From NCBI GenBank assembly GCA_021296315.1, contig JAGWAO010000024.1, forward strand, positions 12,605-68,843: 56,239 nucleotides of DNA, given 5' to 3'. Numbering within the stretch: the first letter of the stretch is position 1; each line of letters starts with the position of its first letter. The translations under genes and the position numbers were made by a program. The notes beneath the pieces are model-generated. The model searched no databases, was not told the DNA's origin, and worked only from the letters and a program-made list of their open reading frames with translations. Below, piece after piece: positions 1 to 8,138 of the stretch. Source of the stretch: Acidimicrobiia bacterium (lineage in GTDB: Bacteria; Actinomycetota; Acidimicrobiia; Acidimicrobiales; Aldehydirespiratoraceae).

Positions 1-79
1 TGGTCCCGTACTGATCAGCCCGCCGGGGTGCTCGACACGTTCCCGATGACGCTGGTCCCGTACTGATCAGCCCGCCGGG
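1..79. repeat. 52-bp-period direct repeat at the window edge
   Basis: A 27-bp sequence beginning TGGTCCCGTACTGATCAGCC occurs at 1-27 and again at 53-79. It lies just downstream of the stop of the minus-strand Rieske gene. No gene is visible in 1-88. Whether the array continues upstream cannot be seen. Confidence 0.85.
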
Positions 80-88
80 ACGGCCGGC

Positions 89-1438
89 TCACTCAGCCGG
101 ATCCGGCTCCCGGCCGCCGGGCTCCAGGCCCAGGTAGCGCTCCAGGTGGCGGTGCATGTTGATGATGCGGCACTCCTCGCCTGACAGCAGCACGTGGGTG
201 CAGCCGGGCTGGTGCAGGCCGTTCTGCATTGTGCGGATCACGCTGAGGTCCTGGTTGAGCACGAACCCGAAGTCGGCTGCGTCGATGGGAACGGTCACAT
301 GCACCGGCGACGAGGCCGGGGCGCCCGCCGAGGGCATGCGGCGGAGGTTGATGATGGCCAGCACGCCCTCGTCGGGGGTGGGGCCGGGCCGGGCAGTCAT
401 CACGGTGAACAGGTCGGCACTGACCAGCACGGTGCTGTTGGGGAACAGGTTGTACTGGCTGAGGCGGGTGATCTGGGAGGTGTCGTAGCCCGACAGGTCC
501 ACCCCCAGCGTGGCCTGGTGGTCGCGGATCTTCTGGGCGATGACGTCCTGGAGGGTCTGGCCGTCGGGCACATCGGGAGCAGCGCAGGGCTCGCGGTACT
601 CCGGTCCCATGCGCCCGCCCTGGGTTTCCACGAATGAGTCCCACACCGTCTGGGTGTCAACGTTGCGGCCCAGCCGGGGGCTGGGCACGCCGTAGGCCTG
701 GAAGGAGGCACTGTGGCGGTTCCAGATGCGCTGGGGGGCGTTGACGTCGTCGATGCTGGCCAACATCTCGCGGTGCAGGCCCTGCACGTGGTAGGTCTCC
801 GAGAAGCCCTCGTTGACCACCTTCCAGTTGCAGTTCACCGGCGTGACGGTGGAGTAGTCGCTGCGGAACTCGTCCAGGCCGGCCCAGGCGATGTCGCCGG
901 GGACGCCCTCCAGCCAGTCGGCCAGCGGCTCGGCATCGAGGTCCAGGTTGACGAATACCAGCCGGGCCCAGGTGTCCACCCGGACCGGCACCAACCCCAG
1001 ATCTTCATTGCGCAGCGGGCCGAAGCCTCGCCGGGACGGCAGCTCGCGCAACCGGCCGGCAAGGTCCCACGTCCACCGGTGGTAGGGGCAGCGCAGCTCG
1101 CTGGCTCCGCTTCCCGAGCCCTGGCAGATGGTGTTGCCCCGGTGTCGGCACACGTTCTGGAATCCCCGCAGCACGCCGTCGTCGCCCCGCACCAGCACGA
1201 CCGAGTACCGCCCCAACCGGTGCTCGAACCAGTCGCCGGGGTCGGCGACGTGATCGGTGGTGCAGGCCACGTGCCACACCCTGGGCCACAGCCGCTCGTG
1301 CTCGAGGTCGGCGAACCCAGCCGAGATGTAGCGCTGCACGGGGATCCGCACCGGGGCCTCCGCGGCCAGCGGAGACGCGGTGACCGCGGTGCCAAGAATC
1401 TCGGCCTCGTCCGGGGGTGCGGTGTCGACCATGCCCAC
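89..1438 (-). CDS. Rieske non-heme iron oxygenase, large (alpha) subunit
   Basis: Predicted ring-hydroxylating or demethylating oxygenase alpha subunit of 449 residues. The Rieske [2Fe-2S] ligands are visible as C97-x-H99 and C117-x-x-H120. The catalytic non-heme iron site is visible as ETYHVQGLH (H217 and H222), with D397 in NQDLSVIRTMQ as the likely third ligand. Length fits the family (about 420-460). No ferredoxin or reductase partner is encoded nearby, so electrons must come from elsewhere. The start is a GTG at 1438 or the ATG two codons later at 1432. It is divergent from a GcvT-like methyltransferase, amidohydrolase and acyl-CoA dehydrogenase. Some family members (glycine betaine, stachydrine and carnitine oxygenases) attack N-methyl compounds, which would suit that neighbourhood, but the substrate is not shown by sequence. 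Confidence 0.88.
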   Translation of the reverse strand: MGMVDTAPPDEAEILGTAVTASPLAAEAPVRIPVQRYISAGFADLEHERLWPRVWHVACTTDHVADPGDWFEHRLGRYSVVLVRGDDGVLRGFQNVCRHRGNTICQGSGSGASELRCPYHRWTWDLAGRLRELPSRRGFGPLRNEDLGLVPVRVDTWARLVFVNLDLDAEPLADWLEGVPGDIAWAGLDEFRSDYSTVTPVNCNWKVVNEGFSETYHVQGLHREMLASIDDVNAPQRIWNRHSASFQAYGVPSPRLGRNVDTQTVWDSFVETQGGRMGPEYREPCAAPDVPDGQTLQDVIAQKIRDHQATLGVDLSGYDTSQITRLSQYNLFPNSTVLVSADLFTVMTARPGPTPDEGVLAIINLRRMPSAGAPASSPVHVTVPIDAADFGFVLNQDLSVIRTMQNGLHQPGCTHVLLSGEECRIINMHRHLERYLGLEPGGREPDPAE

Positions 1439-1482
1439 AATCGTTGCACACGGGTTGGGTGGCTACCCTGAGCCGGCCCACC

Positions 1483-1620
1483 AGAGGCCGAGCGGATTGG
1501 AAGCGATTCATGGGCATCCTCGTAGACAGCCGAGCGAGGCCGTGGCCCGAGCGGCCCGTGAGCGCAGCGAACAAGAGCGGGGGTGACACCGCTGCGACGC
1601 GACAGGGATCACGCCTGTGC
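1483..1620 (+). repeat. Dispersed bipartite repeat, copy 1
   Basis: Module A (CAGAGGCCGAGCGG, about 1484-1497), a 36-bp unique spacer, module B (GAGGCCGTGGCCCGAGCGG then GAACAAGAGCGGG, about 1533-1580) and module C (hairpin-prone CCGCTGCGACGCGA) follow one another. The copy sits between the divergent Rieske and GcvT-like genes and fills most of that spacer. Seven further loci in the window carry the same arrangement. Confidence 0.85.
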
Positions 1621-1648
1621 GCGCTCACTCCAAGCGCTTGAGGGATCG

Positions 1649-2842
1649 ATGACCACCGACAGGCACTTCTACATCGAGTCGTTCGGCACCATCCAGCTGA
1701 GCGCGTTCCGCATCGGGCAGTCCCCGTTCGCCCACCGCTACGCGACCGATCAGACGGTCTTCTGCCTGTACTGCGACCGCCTCTACCCCGTGAAGATGAC
1801 TCCCGGCGAGGACCCCGTCCCCAACTATTGGAAGCTGCGCCGCGGCGTCATGCTGTACGACGTCCCGGAGAAGCCGCTCGAGATCATCGGCCCCGATGCG
1901 AGCCGGCTGCTCGGGAAGGTCCTCACCTGCCGGGTCGAGACGCTCCCGGTCGGGCGAGCCCGGTACGGCCTCGCCTGCCGTTCCGACGGCACCATCCTGA
2001 TGGACGGGGTGGTGATGCGGCTGGCCCCCGACCGATTCTGGTACGTCAAGGCCAACGGCGAGTTCCAGAGCTGGCTCGAGGCCAACGCCATCGGTCTCGA
2101 CATCAGGGTCTCGGATCCGGATTCGCGGGTGCTGCAGATCCAGGGACCGAAGTCGCTCCATGTGCTCAACGCGGCCATGGGCGGCGGGCTGTCGGAGGAC
2201 TTCAAGTACTTCCACGCCGACTTCTTCGATGTCTGCGGCCAGCGTCTGTGGGTGTCCCGCACCGGGTGGACGGGGGAGACGGGGATCGAGATCTATTGCA
2301 ACAGCGGTCCGGAACCCACCGACCACGACGCCCTCTGGGACGGCCTGCTCGCCTGCGGGGAGCCCTTCGGTATGGAGTTCAGTTCGTCGTCGTCGATGGG
2401 CCTGCGGCGAGTCGAGTCGGGGATCCTCGACAACGGCACCGACATCGAGCCCGGGTTGACGCCCTACGGTGCCGGCCTCGGGCAGTTCGTCAAGTTCGAC
2501 AAGGACGGCTTCATCGGCCGGGACGCACTGGAGACCGCGGATCGCAGCCAGCTGCTGTTCGGCCTGGTCTGTGCCACCGCCACGCCGGAAGCCGGTATGC
2601 ACGTCCACTTCAACGACCGCCCGGTCGGCCACATGACCGTCGGATCGTGGTCGCCGACGCTCGACGCCGGCATCGGCTACGTGCGCTTCGACCAGCCGTT
2701 GCCGGGCGGCGACTGGTACGGCAAGACCGTGTTCCTGCACGATCGCGACGGAACGCCCCATGAGGCCACCGTCGACACCCTGCCGTTCGTCGACAAACAG
2801 AAGCAGCTGCCCCGCGCCGTATGGAGCGGTTCCGGCAGCTGA
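1649..2842 (+). CDS. GcvT-like aminomethyltransferase / tetrahydrofolate-dependent demethylase
   Basis: A 397-residue protein of the glycine cleavage T-protein fold. It has the folate-binding-type segment SRTGWTGETGIEIYC around residue 200 and the C-terminal segment LRRVESGILDNGTDIEPG followed by FIGRDAL. It differs clearly from the true gcvT at 47369 and lacks gcv neighbours, so it is probably a demethylase relative (DmdA, LigM and dimethylglycine-type enzymes are in this superfamily) moving a methyl or C1 group to tetrahydrofolate. The start chosen is ATG 1649, after AGGGA; an in-frame upstream extension to 1583 runs through the dispersed repeat and is unlikely. It is first in an operon with the amidohydrolase 29 bp downstream. 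Substrate unknown. Confidence 0.82.
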   Translation: MTTDRHFYIESFGTIQLSAFRIGQSPFAHRYATDQTVFCLYCDRLYPVKMTPGEDPVPNYWKLRRGVMLYDVPEKPLEIIGPDASRLLGKVLTCRVETLPVGRARYGLACRSDGTILMDGVVMRLAPDRFWYVKANGEFQSWLEANAIGLDIRVSDPDSRVLQIQGPKSLHVLNAAMGGGLSEDFKYFHADFFDVCGQRLWVSRTGWTGETGIEIYCNSGPEPTDHDALWDGLLACGEPFGMEFSSSSSMGLRRVESGILDNGTDIEPGLTPYGAGLGQFVKFDKDGFIGRDALETADRSQLLFGLVCATATPEAGMHVHFNDRPVGHMTVGSWSPTLDAGIGYVRFDQPLPGGDWYGKTVFLHDRDGTPHEATVDTLPFVDKQKQLPRAVWSGSGS

Positions 2843-2871
2843 CCCGTCCCGATCACGCCTGGAGGGGATGG

Positions 2872-3888
2872 ATGGATCTGAACCGCTTGGAGTGGCTGGC
2901 GCGGCGGCAGGAGGCGGCCGTCGACCCGGACCGGATGATCGTCGATCCGCACCACCATCTGTGGGACGGGCATCAATGGCGGGGAGCTCTGGGCACCTAT
3001 CTGGCCCCTGAGTTGCTGGAGGATCTGACCGGCAGCCACAACGTCGTCAAGACGGTGTTCGTCGACTGCATGTCGAACTACGACACCGGCTGCGCCGAGC
3101 ACATGAAGCCGGTGGGGGAGACCAGGTTCGTGGCCGGCCAGGCCGACTGGCTCGATGTCGCGGGCGGTCCGACCATCGCGGGCATCGTCAGCCACGCCGA
3201 CTTGATGCTCTCCGACGCTGTCGAGGAGGTCCTGGCCGCCCACGACGCGGCCGGCGGGGGCCGGTTCCGGGGGATCCGCCACGCCACCGGCTGGGACGCC
3301 AGCGACGACGTCCACAACAGCCACAGCAACCCGTTCGAGCACATGATGGGCACCGAGGAGTTCCGCGCCGGAGCCCGCCGGCTGGCGGCGATGGGGTTCA
3401 GCTTCGACGCCTGGCTGTACCACCCCCAGCTCCCGGAACTGGCCGCGCTGGCTGAGGCCGTGCCGGAGTTGACGATCGTGCTCAACCATCTGGGCGGGCC
3501 GCTCAGGATCGGCCCTTACCGCCGTGACGGCGACCGGGTCCGGGCCGGTTGGAGAGCATCGATGCGGCTGGTGGCGGGCTGCGGAAACGTGGTGCTCAAG
3601 GTGGGCGGCATCGGCATGGACATGTACTACGGAACGGGCTGGACGAACCGGGACGAACCGCCGGGCTCCGAGGAGGTGGCCGCGCACTGGGGCGACGACG
3701 TGCGGTTCTGCATCGACACCTTCGGCCCTGACCGGTGCATGTTCGAGTCCAACTTTCCGGTCGACCGCCAGACGCTGCCGTATCCCGTGCTGTGGAACGC
3801 GCTGCAGATCATGGCCGCCGGCTACAGCGACGCCGAGCAGGAGGACCTGTTCTCGGGCACCGCCACCCGGATATACAGGCTGTCGTGA
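2872..3888 (+). CDS. Amidohydrolase family 2 (metal-dependent TIM-barrel hydrolase)
   Basis: A 338-residue TIM-barrel hydrolase. The metal-binding HxH is in IVDPHHHLWDG near the N terminus, and a C-terminal MFESNFPVDRQ matches the last-strand Asp/Phe-x-x-Pro region of the 2-pyrone-4,6-dicarboxylate lactonase / decarboxylase group. The start is ATG 2872 behind GGAGGGG at 2861-2867; an earlier in-frame ATG at 2821 would overlap the GcvT-like gene. Its stop overlaps the GTG start of the acyl-CoA dehydrogenase (GTGA), so the two are probably translationally coupled. It may hydrolyse or decarboxylate an intermediate of the same degradation route. Confidence 0.85.
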   Translation: MDLNRLEWLARRQEAAVDPDRMIVDPHHHLWDGHQWRGALGTYLAPELLEDLTGSHNVVKTVFVDCMSNYDTGCAEHMKPVGETRFVAGQADWLDVAGGPTIAGIVSHADLMLSDAVEEVLAAHDAAGGGRFRGIRHATGWDASDDVHNSHSNPFEHMMGTEEFRAGARRLAAMGFSFDAWLYHPQLPELAALAEAVPELTIVLNHLGGPLRIGPYRRDGDRVRAGWRASMRLVAGCGNVVLKVGGIGMDMYYGTGWTNRDEPPGSEEVAAHWGDDVRFCIDTFGPDRCMFESNFPVDRQTLPYPVLWNALQIMAAGYSDAEQEDLFSGTATRIYRLS

Positions 3889-4997
3889 GCCTCGACTTCT
3901 CCATGCGCCCCGAGTGGGAGGCGCTGCGGGCCCGGGCCCGGGCCGTGGCCGAGCAGGGCGTGGCCGACTACGGCCAGTGGAACGACTCGTGGATCAACGG
4001 CCACTCCAAGGAGTTCTCCAAGGTCCTGGCGGCCGAGGGCTTCATCGGGATGACCTGGCCGGCGGAGCACGGCGGGGGAGGCCGGCCCGGCATCGAGCGC
4101 ATCATCATGGCCGAGGAGATGATCAGCGCGGGCGCGCCTATCGCGGCCAGCTGGTTCGCCGACCGCCAGATGGGCCCGTCCATCTACACCTACGGCACCG
4201 GCGCCCAGAAGGCCGAGTTCCTGCCCGGCATGCTGTCGGGAGAGGCGTCCTGGTGCATCGGGATGAGCGAGCCCGACGCCGGCTCCGACCTGGCCTCGCT
4301 CAAGACGTCCGCGGACCGCGACGGCGATCACTACATCGTCAACGGCCAGAAGATCTGGACCAGCGGCGCGGCCACCGCCGAGTACTGCTACGTGATCTGC
4401 CGCACCAGCCGCGAGGGTCCGCCCCACCGGGGCCTCAGCGAGCTGATCGTGCCCATGGACCTCGACGGCATCGAGGTCCGGCCGGTGCGCGACATGGTCG
4501 GCAACTCGCACTTCTGCGAGATCTTCCTCAGCGATGTGCGGGTGCCGGTCACCAACCTCGTCGGCACCGAGGGCGGGGCGTTCAAGCAGACCATGGTGCA
4601 GCTCGGCTACGAGCGGGGAGGCATCGACCGGCTGGTGTCCAACCGGCCCCTGTATGACCTGGCCCTGGAGCACGCCGACCGCACCGATGCTCTGACCCGC
4701 CAGGAGATCGCGGCCATCGAGACCGGCTACCGGCTGGGGCGGCTCATGGTGTACCGGGGCGCGCTGGGCGAGGGCTCCGCCGACTACAGCGCGGGCACCA
4801 AGGCCTTCTGCACCGAGCACGAGCAGCGGGTGGCCCAGTTCGCGGCCCGGATGCTGGGCCCGGCGGCCACCGTGGGCGAGACCGTGCCCACCGCTGTCTG
4901 CTACGCCCCCGCCTACACCATCCAGGGCGGCACGTCGGCCATCATGCGCAACATCCTCGGCGAGCGCATCCTGGGCCTCCCCCGCGAGCCCCGGTAG
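3885..4997 (+). CDS. Acyl-CoA dehydrogenase
   Basis: FAD-dependent alpha,beta-dehydrogenation of an acyl-CoA, 370 residues. Family signatures are MSEPDAGSDLASLKT with NGQKIWTSGA (FAD/substrate region) and the C-terminal YTIQGGTSAIMRNILGERIL. The start is GTG 3885, overlapping the amidohydrolase stop by four bases; upstream in-frame codons lie inside that gene. It is the last gene of the GcvT-like / amidohydrolase / dehydrogenase operon. It resembles the mycobacterial FadE proteins active on bulky or ring-derived acyl groups, which would fit a partner Rieske oxygenase, but chain-length specificity cannot be read from sequence. Confidence 0.92.
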   Translation: MSLDFSMRPEWEALRARARAVAEQGVADYGQWNDSWINGHSKEFSKVLAAEGFIGMTWPAEHGGGGRPGIERIIMAEEMISAGAPIAASWFADRQMGPSIYTYGTGAQKAEFLPGMLSGEASWCIGMSEPDAGSDLASLKTSADRDGDHYIVNGQKIWTSGAATAEYCYVICRTSREGPPHRGLSELIVPMDLDGIEVRPVRDMVGNSHFCEIFLSDVRVPVTNLVGTEGGAFKQTMVQLGYERGGIDRLVSNRPLYDLALEHADRTDALTRQEIAAIETGYRLGRLMVYRGALGEGSADYSAGTKAFCTEHEQRVAQFAARMLGPAATVGETVPTAVCYAPAYTIQGGTSAIMRNILGERILGLPREPR

Positions 4998-5023
4998 CTC
5001 CGCCGGCGACCCGTCCCCGCGGT

Positions 5024-5150
5024 TCTCTCGGGGCGATTCTTGTGGATCTAGCGCAGAGAACAGACCCAAGATTCTGGGGTGACCCTGGCCCGGGAATCTC
5101 GGGGCGATTCTTGTGGACCCAGTGCAGAAGACCGACCCGAGATCTTGGGG
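5024..5150. repeat. Palindromic dispersed repeat family 2, two tandem copies
   Basis: Two related copies (about 5024-5078 and 5095-5150) of a unit containing CTCGGGGCGATTCTTGTGGA and ending GACCCAAGATT or GACCCGAGATC. In the second copy TCTCGGG at the left pairs with CCCGAGA at the right. They fill the junction between the convergent acyl-CoA dehydrogenase and SDR genes, where they could act as a bidirectional terminator. Close relatives are at 15583-15689 and about 51995-52023. Confidence 0.8.
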
Positions 5151-5175
5151 GTGAGATGGGAGACCCCGGTGGGGC

Positions 5176-5946
5176 CTACTCCGGGGTGACGTAGGCGGCG
5201 GTGAGGCCGCCGTCGACCTGCAGGTTGGCGCCGGTCATGTAGGACGAGTCGTCGGAGGCTAGGAACAGGGCGGCCGAAGCCATCTCGGCGGCCTCGCCGA
5301 AGCGGCCCATGGGCACGTGCACCAGGCGGCGCTGGCGCTTCTCCTCGGTGTCGAGGTACGACATCAGCAGCTCGGTGCGCAGCGGCCCCGGTGACAGGGC
5401 GTTGACCCTGATGTTCTCCCGGGCGTGGATCACCGCCAGCTCGCGGGTCAGCGACAGCACCGCCCCCTTGGACGCGGTGTAGGCGATCTGGGGCGTGGCC
5501 GCGCCCACCGACGCCACGAACGACGCCGTGTTGATGATCGAGCCTCCACCGGCCCGGCGCATGGCCGGGATCTGGTGCCGGCAGCCGTACAGCACGCCCT
5601 TGAGGTTGACGGCCAGGGTCTTGTCTATGGTCTCGGTGGTGGTGGCAATGGCGTCGGCATCGTCGGCCAGCATGATCCCGGCGTTGTTGAAGGCGATGTC
5701 CAGCCGCCCGTAGGTGGCCTCCGCGGTCTTCACCGCCAGCGCGACGGCGGCGGCGTCGGACACGTCGGCGTCTACCGCGATGGCCTCGCCCCCGCCGGCA
5801 AGGATCATCTCGACGGTCTCGCCATTGGCCTCGACGATGTCGGCCGCCACGACCCTGGCGCCCTCGGAGGCGAAGCGCAGCGCGGTGGCTCGCCCGATGC
5901 CGCTGGCCGTGCCGGTGATCAGGGCCACCCTGCCCTCGAGTCTCAT
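5176..5946 (-). CDS. Short-chain dehydrogenase/reductase (SDR)
   Basis: NAD(P)-dependent oxidoreductase of 256 residues, classical SDR. Visible are the nucleotide-binding TGTASGIGRATA near residue 10, NNAG near 90, the catalytic Ser in NTASF, YTASK as the YxxxK pair and the C-terminal QVDGGLTA. The start at 5946 has GGGAG about 7 nt upstream. It is the last gene of a minus-strand run of three SDR genes, 19 bp after the previous one, suggesting one transcript. The substrate is unknown; paralogous SDRs in series often catalyse successive alcohol/ketone steps of one catabolic route. Confidence 0.93.
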   Translation of the reverse strand: MRLEGRVALITGTASGIGRATALRFASEGARVVAADIVEANGETVEMILAGGGEAIAVDADVSDAAAVALAVKTAEATYGRLDIAFNNAGIMLADDADAIATTTETIDKTLAVNLKGVLYGCRHQIPAMRRAGGGSIINTASFVASVGAATPQIAYTASKGAVLSLTRELAVIHARENIRVNALSPGPLRTELLMSYLDTEEKRQRRLVHVPMGRFGEAAEMASAALFLASDDSSYMTGANLQVDGGLTAAYVTPE

Positions 5947-5965
5947 AGCCGCTCCCTTCTCGCGG

Positions 5966-6703
5966 TCAGCTCGTCAGCGAGCCGCCGTTGATGCCGATCG
6001 TCTGGGCGGTCACCCAGGCAGCCTCCTCGGAGGCGAGCCACACGCAGGCCGCGGCCACGTCCTCGGGCCAGCCAGTGCGGCCGGCCGGTATCGCCCGGGC
6101 GAATTGCTCCGTGATCTGGTGGTTCTTGCGCTCGAAGAGCCCCAGCGCCAGCGTGTTGGCCGTCACGCCGGAGCGGGCCACCTCCAGGGCAAGCGAACGG
6201 GTGAAGGCCAAGCCGCCGCCCTTGCCCGCGCTGTAGGGCGCCACCCCGATGTTGACGCCGTGGGTGCCGGCAGCCGACGAGATGGTGATGAGGCGTCCCC
6301 AGCCCCGCTCGCACATGCCGTCGAGCACGGCGTGACAGCAGTTCATGACCCCGTAGAGGTTCACGTCGACCGCGGACCGCCAGTCGGCCGGATCCATGTC
6401 GCGGAACTGCTCCGCCTTCAAGCCGGTCGGCCCGGCCAGGCCGGCGTTGTTCACCAGAATGTCGACCACACCGATCCCGGCCACGGCTTCTGTGACCGCG
6501 TCCAGGTCGGTCACGTCGAAAGCGGCGGGCGAGGCGCTCCCGCCCGCCCGCGAGATCTCCGCGGCTACCTCGTCGGCCCGCTCCAGGAAGTAGTCGTTGA
6601 CGACGACATGCGCTCCCTGGCCGGCCAGGCCGCGTGCGATGCCCGCGCCGATGTTCTGGCCCGCGCCGGTCACCAGGGCGGTCCGCCCGCTCAGATCGAA
6701 CAT
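5966..6703 (-). CDS. Short-chain dehydrogenase/reductase (SDR)
   Basis: Classical SDR of 245 residues, with TGAGQNIGAGIA for dinucleotide binding, NNAG, Ser in TISSAAG, and YSAGK as the catalytic YxxxK. The C terminus ends GINGGSLTS. The start ATG 6703 is preceded by GGAGGGA. It is the middle gene of the three-SDR operon; a copy of the dispersed repeat lies between it and the upstream SDR. The FabG-like layout suggests a 3-oxoacyl or polyol substrate, but this is not decidable from sequence. Confidence 0.92.
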   Translation of the reverse strand: MFDLSGRTALVTGAGQNIGAGIARGLAGQGAHVVVNDYFLERADEVAAEISRAGGSASPAAFDVTDLDAVTEAVAGIGVVDILVNNAGLAGPTGLKAEQFRDMDPADWRSAVDVNLYGVMNCCHAVLDGMCERGWGRLITISSAAGTHGVNIGVAPYSAGKGGGLAFTRSLALEVARSGVTANTLALGLFERKNHQITEQFARAIPAGRTGWPEDVAAACVWLASEEAAWVTAQTIGINGGSLTS

Positions 6704-6762
6704 CGACTATCCCTCCGCTCTCGTCGCCACCATCATGGTCTAGAGGCGGCGGGGATCAGATA

Positions 6763-6898
6763 CCAGCGCATCGCGATGCGGCGGGGTCATCCCCGCTCTT
6801 GTTCGCTTCGCTCACGGGCCGCCCGGGCCACGGCCTCGCTCGGCGACTCGCGCCATGCCTCATCCGTCGCTGCCTAGCCGCTCGGCCTCAGGGGGACC
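6763..6898 (-). repeat. Dispersed bipartite repeat, copy 2 (reverse orientation)
   Basis: Read on the minus strand: module A (CTGAGGCCGAGCGG, 6881-6896) lies inside the last codons of the upstream SDR gene. A spacer containing the stop codon follows, then module B (about 6795-6835) and module C with GGGGATGACCCCGC. The repeat therefore contributes the Glu-Ala-Glu-Arg end of that SDR. Confidence 0.85.
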
Positions 6899-7801
6899 GT
6901 GGACCCGGCCGAAGCGGTAGGCATCGGGCCAGCCCCGGCCGGCGAGGCTCTGCTCCTGGCGGGCGATGATGCCGGGGAGATCGTCGGGCTGCCAGCCCTC
7001 GACCAGCTCCTCGCCCCGCAGGTCGCGTACGGGGCGCTGCAACTCGACCAGCAGCTGCAGGCTGAACGCCAGGCGTCCGGTCAACACCGCCGGATCGGCG
7101 GTGCACAGGGCCAGCGTCGCCTCGGCCATCGTCTCCAGCGGCTCGAACATCACGCCCTCGACCCACCCTGCGGCCACCAGCGCCGGAGTGGCGATCGCAC
7201 CCTGGGGCGCGAGCGCGTTCACCGCGATTCCCTGGCCCTCGCACTCGCTGGCCACCGAGACGGTGAGCCGGTTCAGAGCGGCCTTGCTCGCGCCGTACAT
7301 CGCCCCGGCCTTCGACGGCTTGTTGGTCGGGAACGGCGGACCGGGCGGGAGCTCGGCCGAGAAGGTGGTGATGTTCACGATCGCGCCGCGGCCCCGCTCG
7401 CGCATCCCGCCGACGACCTCCGCCATCAGCATCCACGGCGCCCACAGGTTCACCTGCAGGGCCCGCTCCAGGCGTTCGGGACCGACGGACTCGAAAGCGC
7501 CGTAACCGCCGGCGGCCGCGTTGTTGACCAGGATGTCGACAGGGCCCAGCGCGTCCTCGGTGCGGGCCACCAGCTCGGTCCGGGCGCCGTGAGGGTCACT
7601 CAGATCCGAGGGCAGCACCACGCATTCGCCGCCCATCTCCTGGATGCGAGTTCGGGTGGCCTCCAGGCCGTCGACGCTCCGAGCCGTGATCGCGACGCGG
7701 GCTCCCTCAGCCGCCAAACGCAACGCAATCGCAGTACCGGTGCCGCCCTTGCTGGCCCCGGTGACCACCGCAACCTGTCCCTCGCACAGCCGCTGAGACA
7801 T
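6860..7801 (-). CDS. Short-chain dehydrogenase/reductase (SDR)
   Basis: SDR of 313 residues, longer than usual because of about 60 extra C-terminal residues. Visible are TGASKGGTGTAIA (an unusual glycine motif, with GGTG in place of GIG), NNAA, a Thr-rich NITTFS at the catalytic Ser position, and YGASK as YxxxK. The start ATG 7801 overlaps the stop of a small upstream gene (ATGA), indicating coupling. The last residues (EAER) are encoded by dispersed-repeat module A. Function beyond a NAD(P)-dependent oxidoreductase is not determinable. Confidence 0.88.
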   Translation of the reverse strand: MSQRLCEGQVAVVTGASKGGTGTAIALRLAAEGARVAITARSVDGLEATRTRIQEMGGECVVLPSDLSDPHGARTELVARTEDALGPVDILVNNAAAGGYGAFESVGPERLERALQVNLWAPWMLMAEVVGGMRERGRGAIVNITTFSAELPPGPPFPTNKPSKAGAMYGASKAALNRLTVSVASECEGQGIAVNALAPQGAIATPALVAAGWVEGVMFEPLETMAEATLALCTADPAVLTGRLAFSLQLLVELQRPVRDLRGEELVEGWQPDDLPGIIARQEQSLAGRGWPDAYRFGRVHGPPEAERLGSDG

Positions 7802-7995
7802 CAGCTTCGGCCGTCCGCGTGCGCAGTGAGGTCTCGCAGCGCGTTGGCGAGGACCCCGGAAGCTCGCAGCTTGCCCAGCAGTACGCCGGCCTCGGCCGGC
7901 ACGTCAAGCGTGTCGCCGAACATCGACCAGGGGTCGGGGCGCTGAATGAGCACGCCGCCCACAGCTATCAGCATGAGATCGCAGCTCCGAGCCAC
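7801..7995 (-). CDS. Small conserved-looking hypothetical protein (64 residues)
   Basis: A short gene not matched to any family I recognise. The start chosen is GTG 7995, because GGGAGGAGAG lies about 5 nt upstream and the frame runs to a TGA that overlaps the ATG of the following SDR. The predicted product is mixed alpha with no signal peptide or membrane segment. It contains LIAVGGVLIQ, PDPWSMFGDTLDVP and an Arg/Leu-rich C terminus. It is the promoter-proximal gene of the SDR operon, so it may be an accessory subunit or regulator, but that is inference from position alone. An alternative start is ATG 7974. Confidence 0.6.
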   Translation of the reverse strand: MARSCDLMLIAVGGVLIQRPDPWSMFGDTLDVPAEAGVLLGKLRASGVLANALRDLTAHADGRS

Positions 7996-8125
7996 TCGCT
8001 CTCCTCCCAATGCCGGGACTGGACTCGCGCCAGTCTCGCGCTGCCACGGCGAATCGAGGAGACAGGTGCTCCCCAGTGTGCCAAGTGTCACGTCGCGTCA
8101 GCCGAGGGACCGAGGCCGGGGCCGG

Positions 8126-8138
8126 TAGCTTCGACTGG
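8126..8138 (+). promoter_or_regulatory. -10 box of a leaderless promoter
   Basis: TAGCTT at 8126-8131 is followed by exactly six bases and then the GTG start of the MFS gene. There is no Shine-Dalgarno sequence. The arrangement recurs at several genes in this window. Confidence 0.6.

Noticed and set aside
1583-1648. Upstream start for the GcvT-like gene at 1583
   Set aside because: The added codons come from repeat module C, while ATG 1649 has an AGGGA and matches the family N terminus.
6763-6898. Insertion sequence or transposon remnant
   Set aside because: The repeated block is short, has no transposase reading frame and no target-site duplication that I could see; it is one copy of the dispersed repeat.
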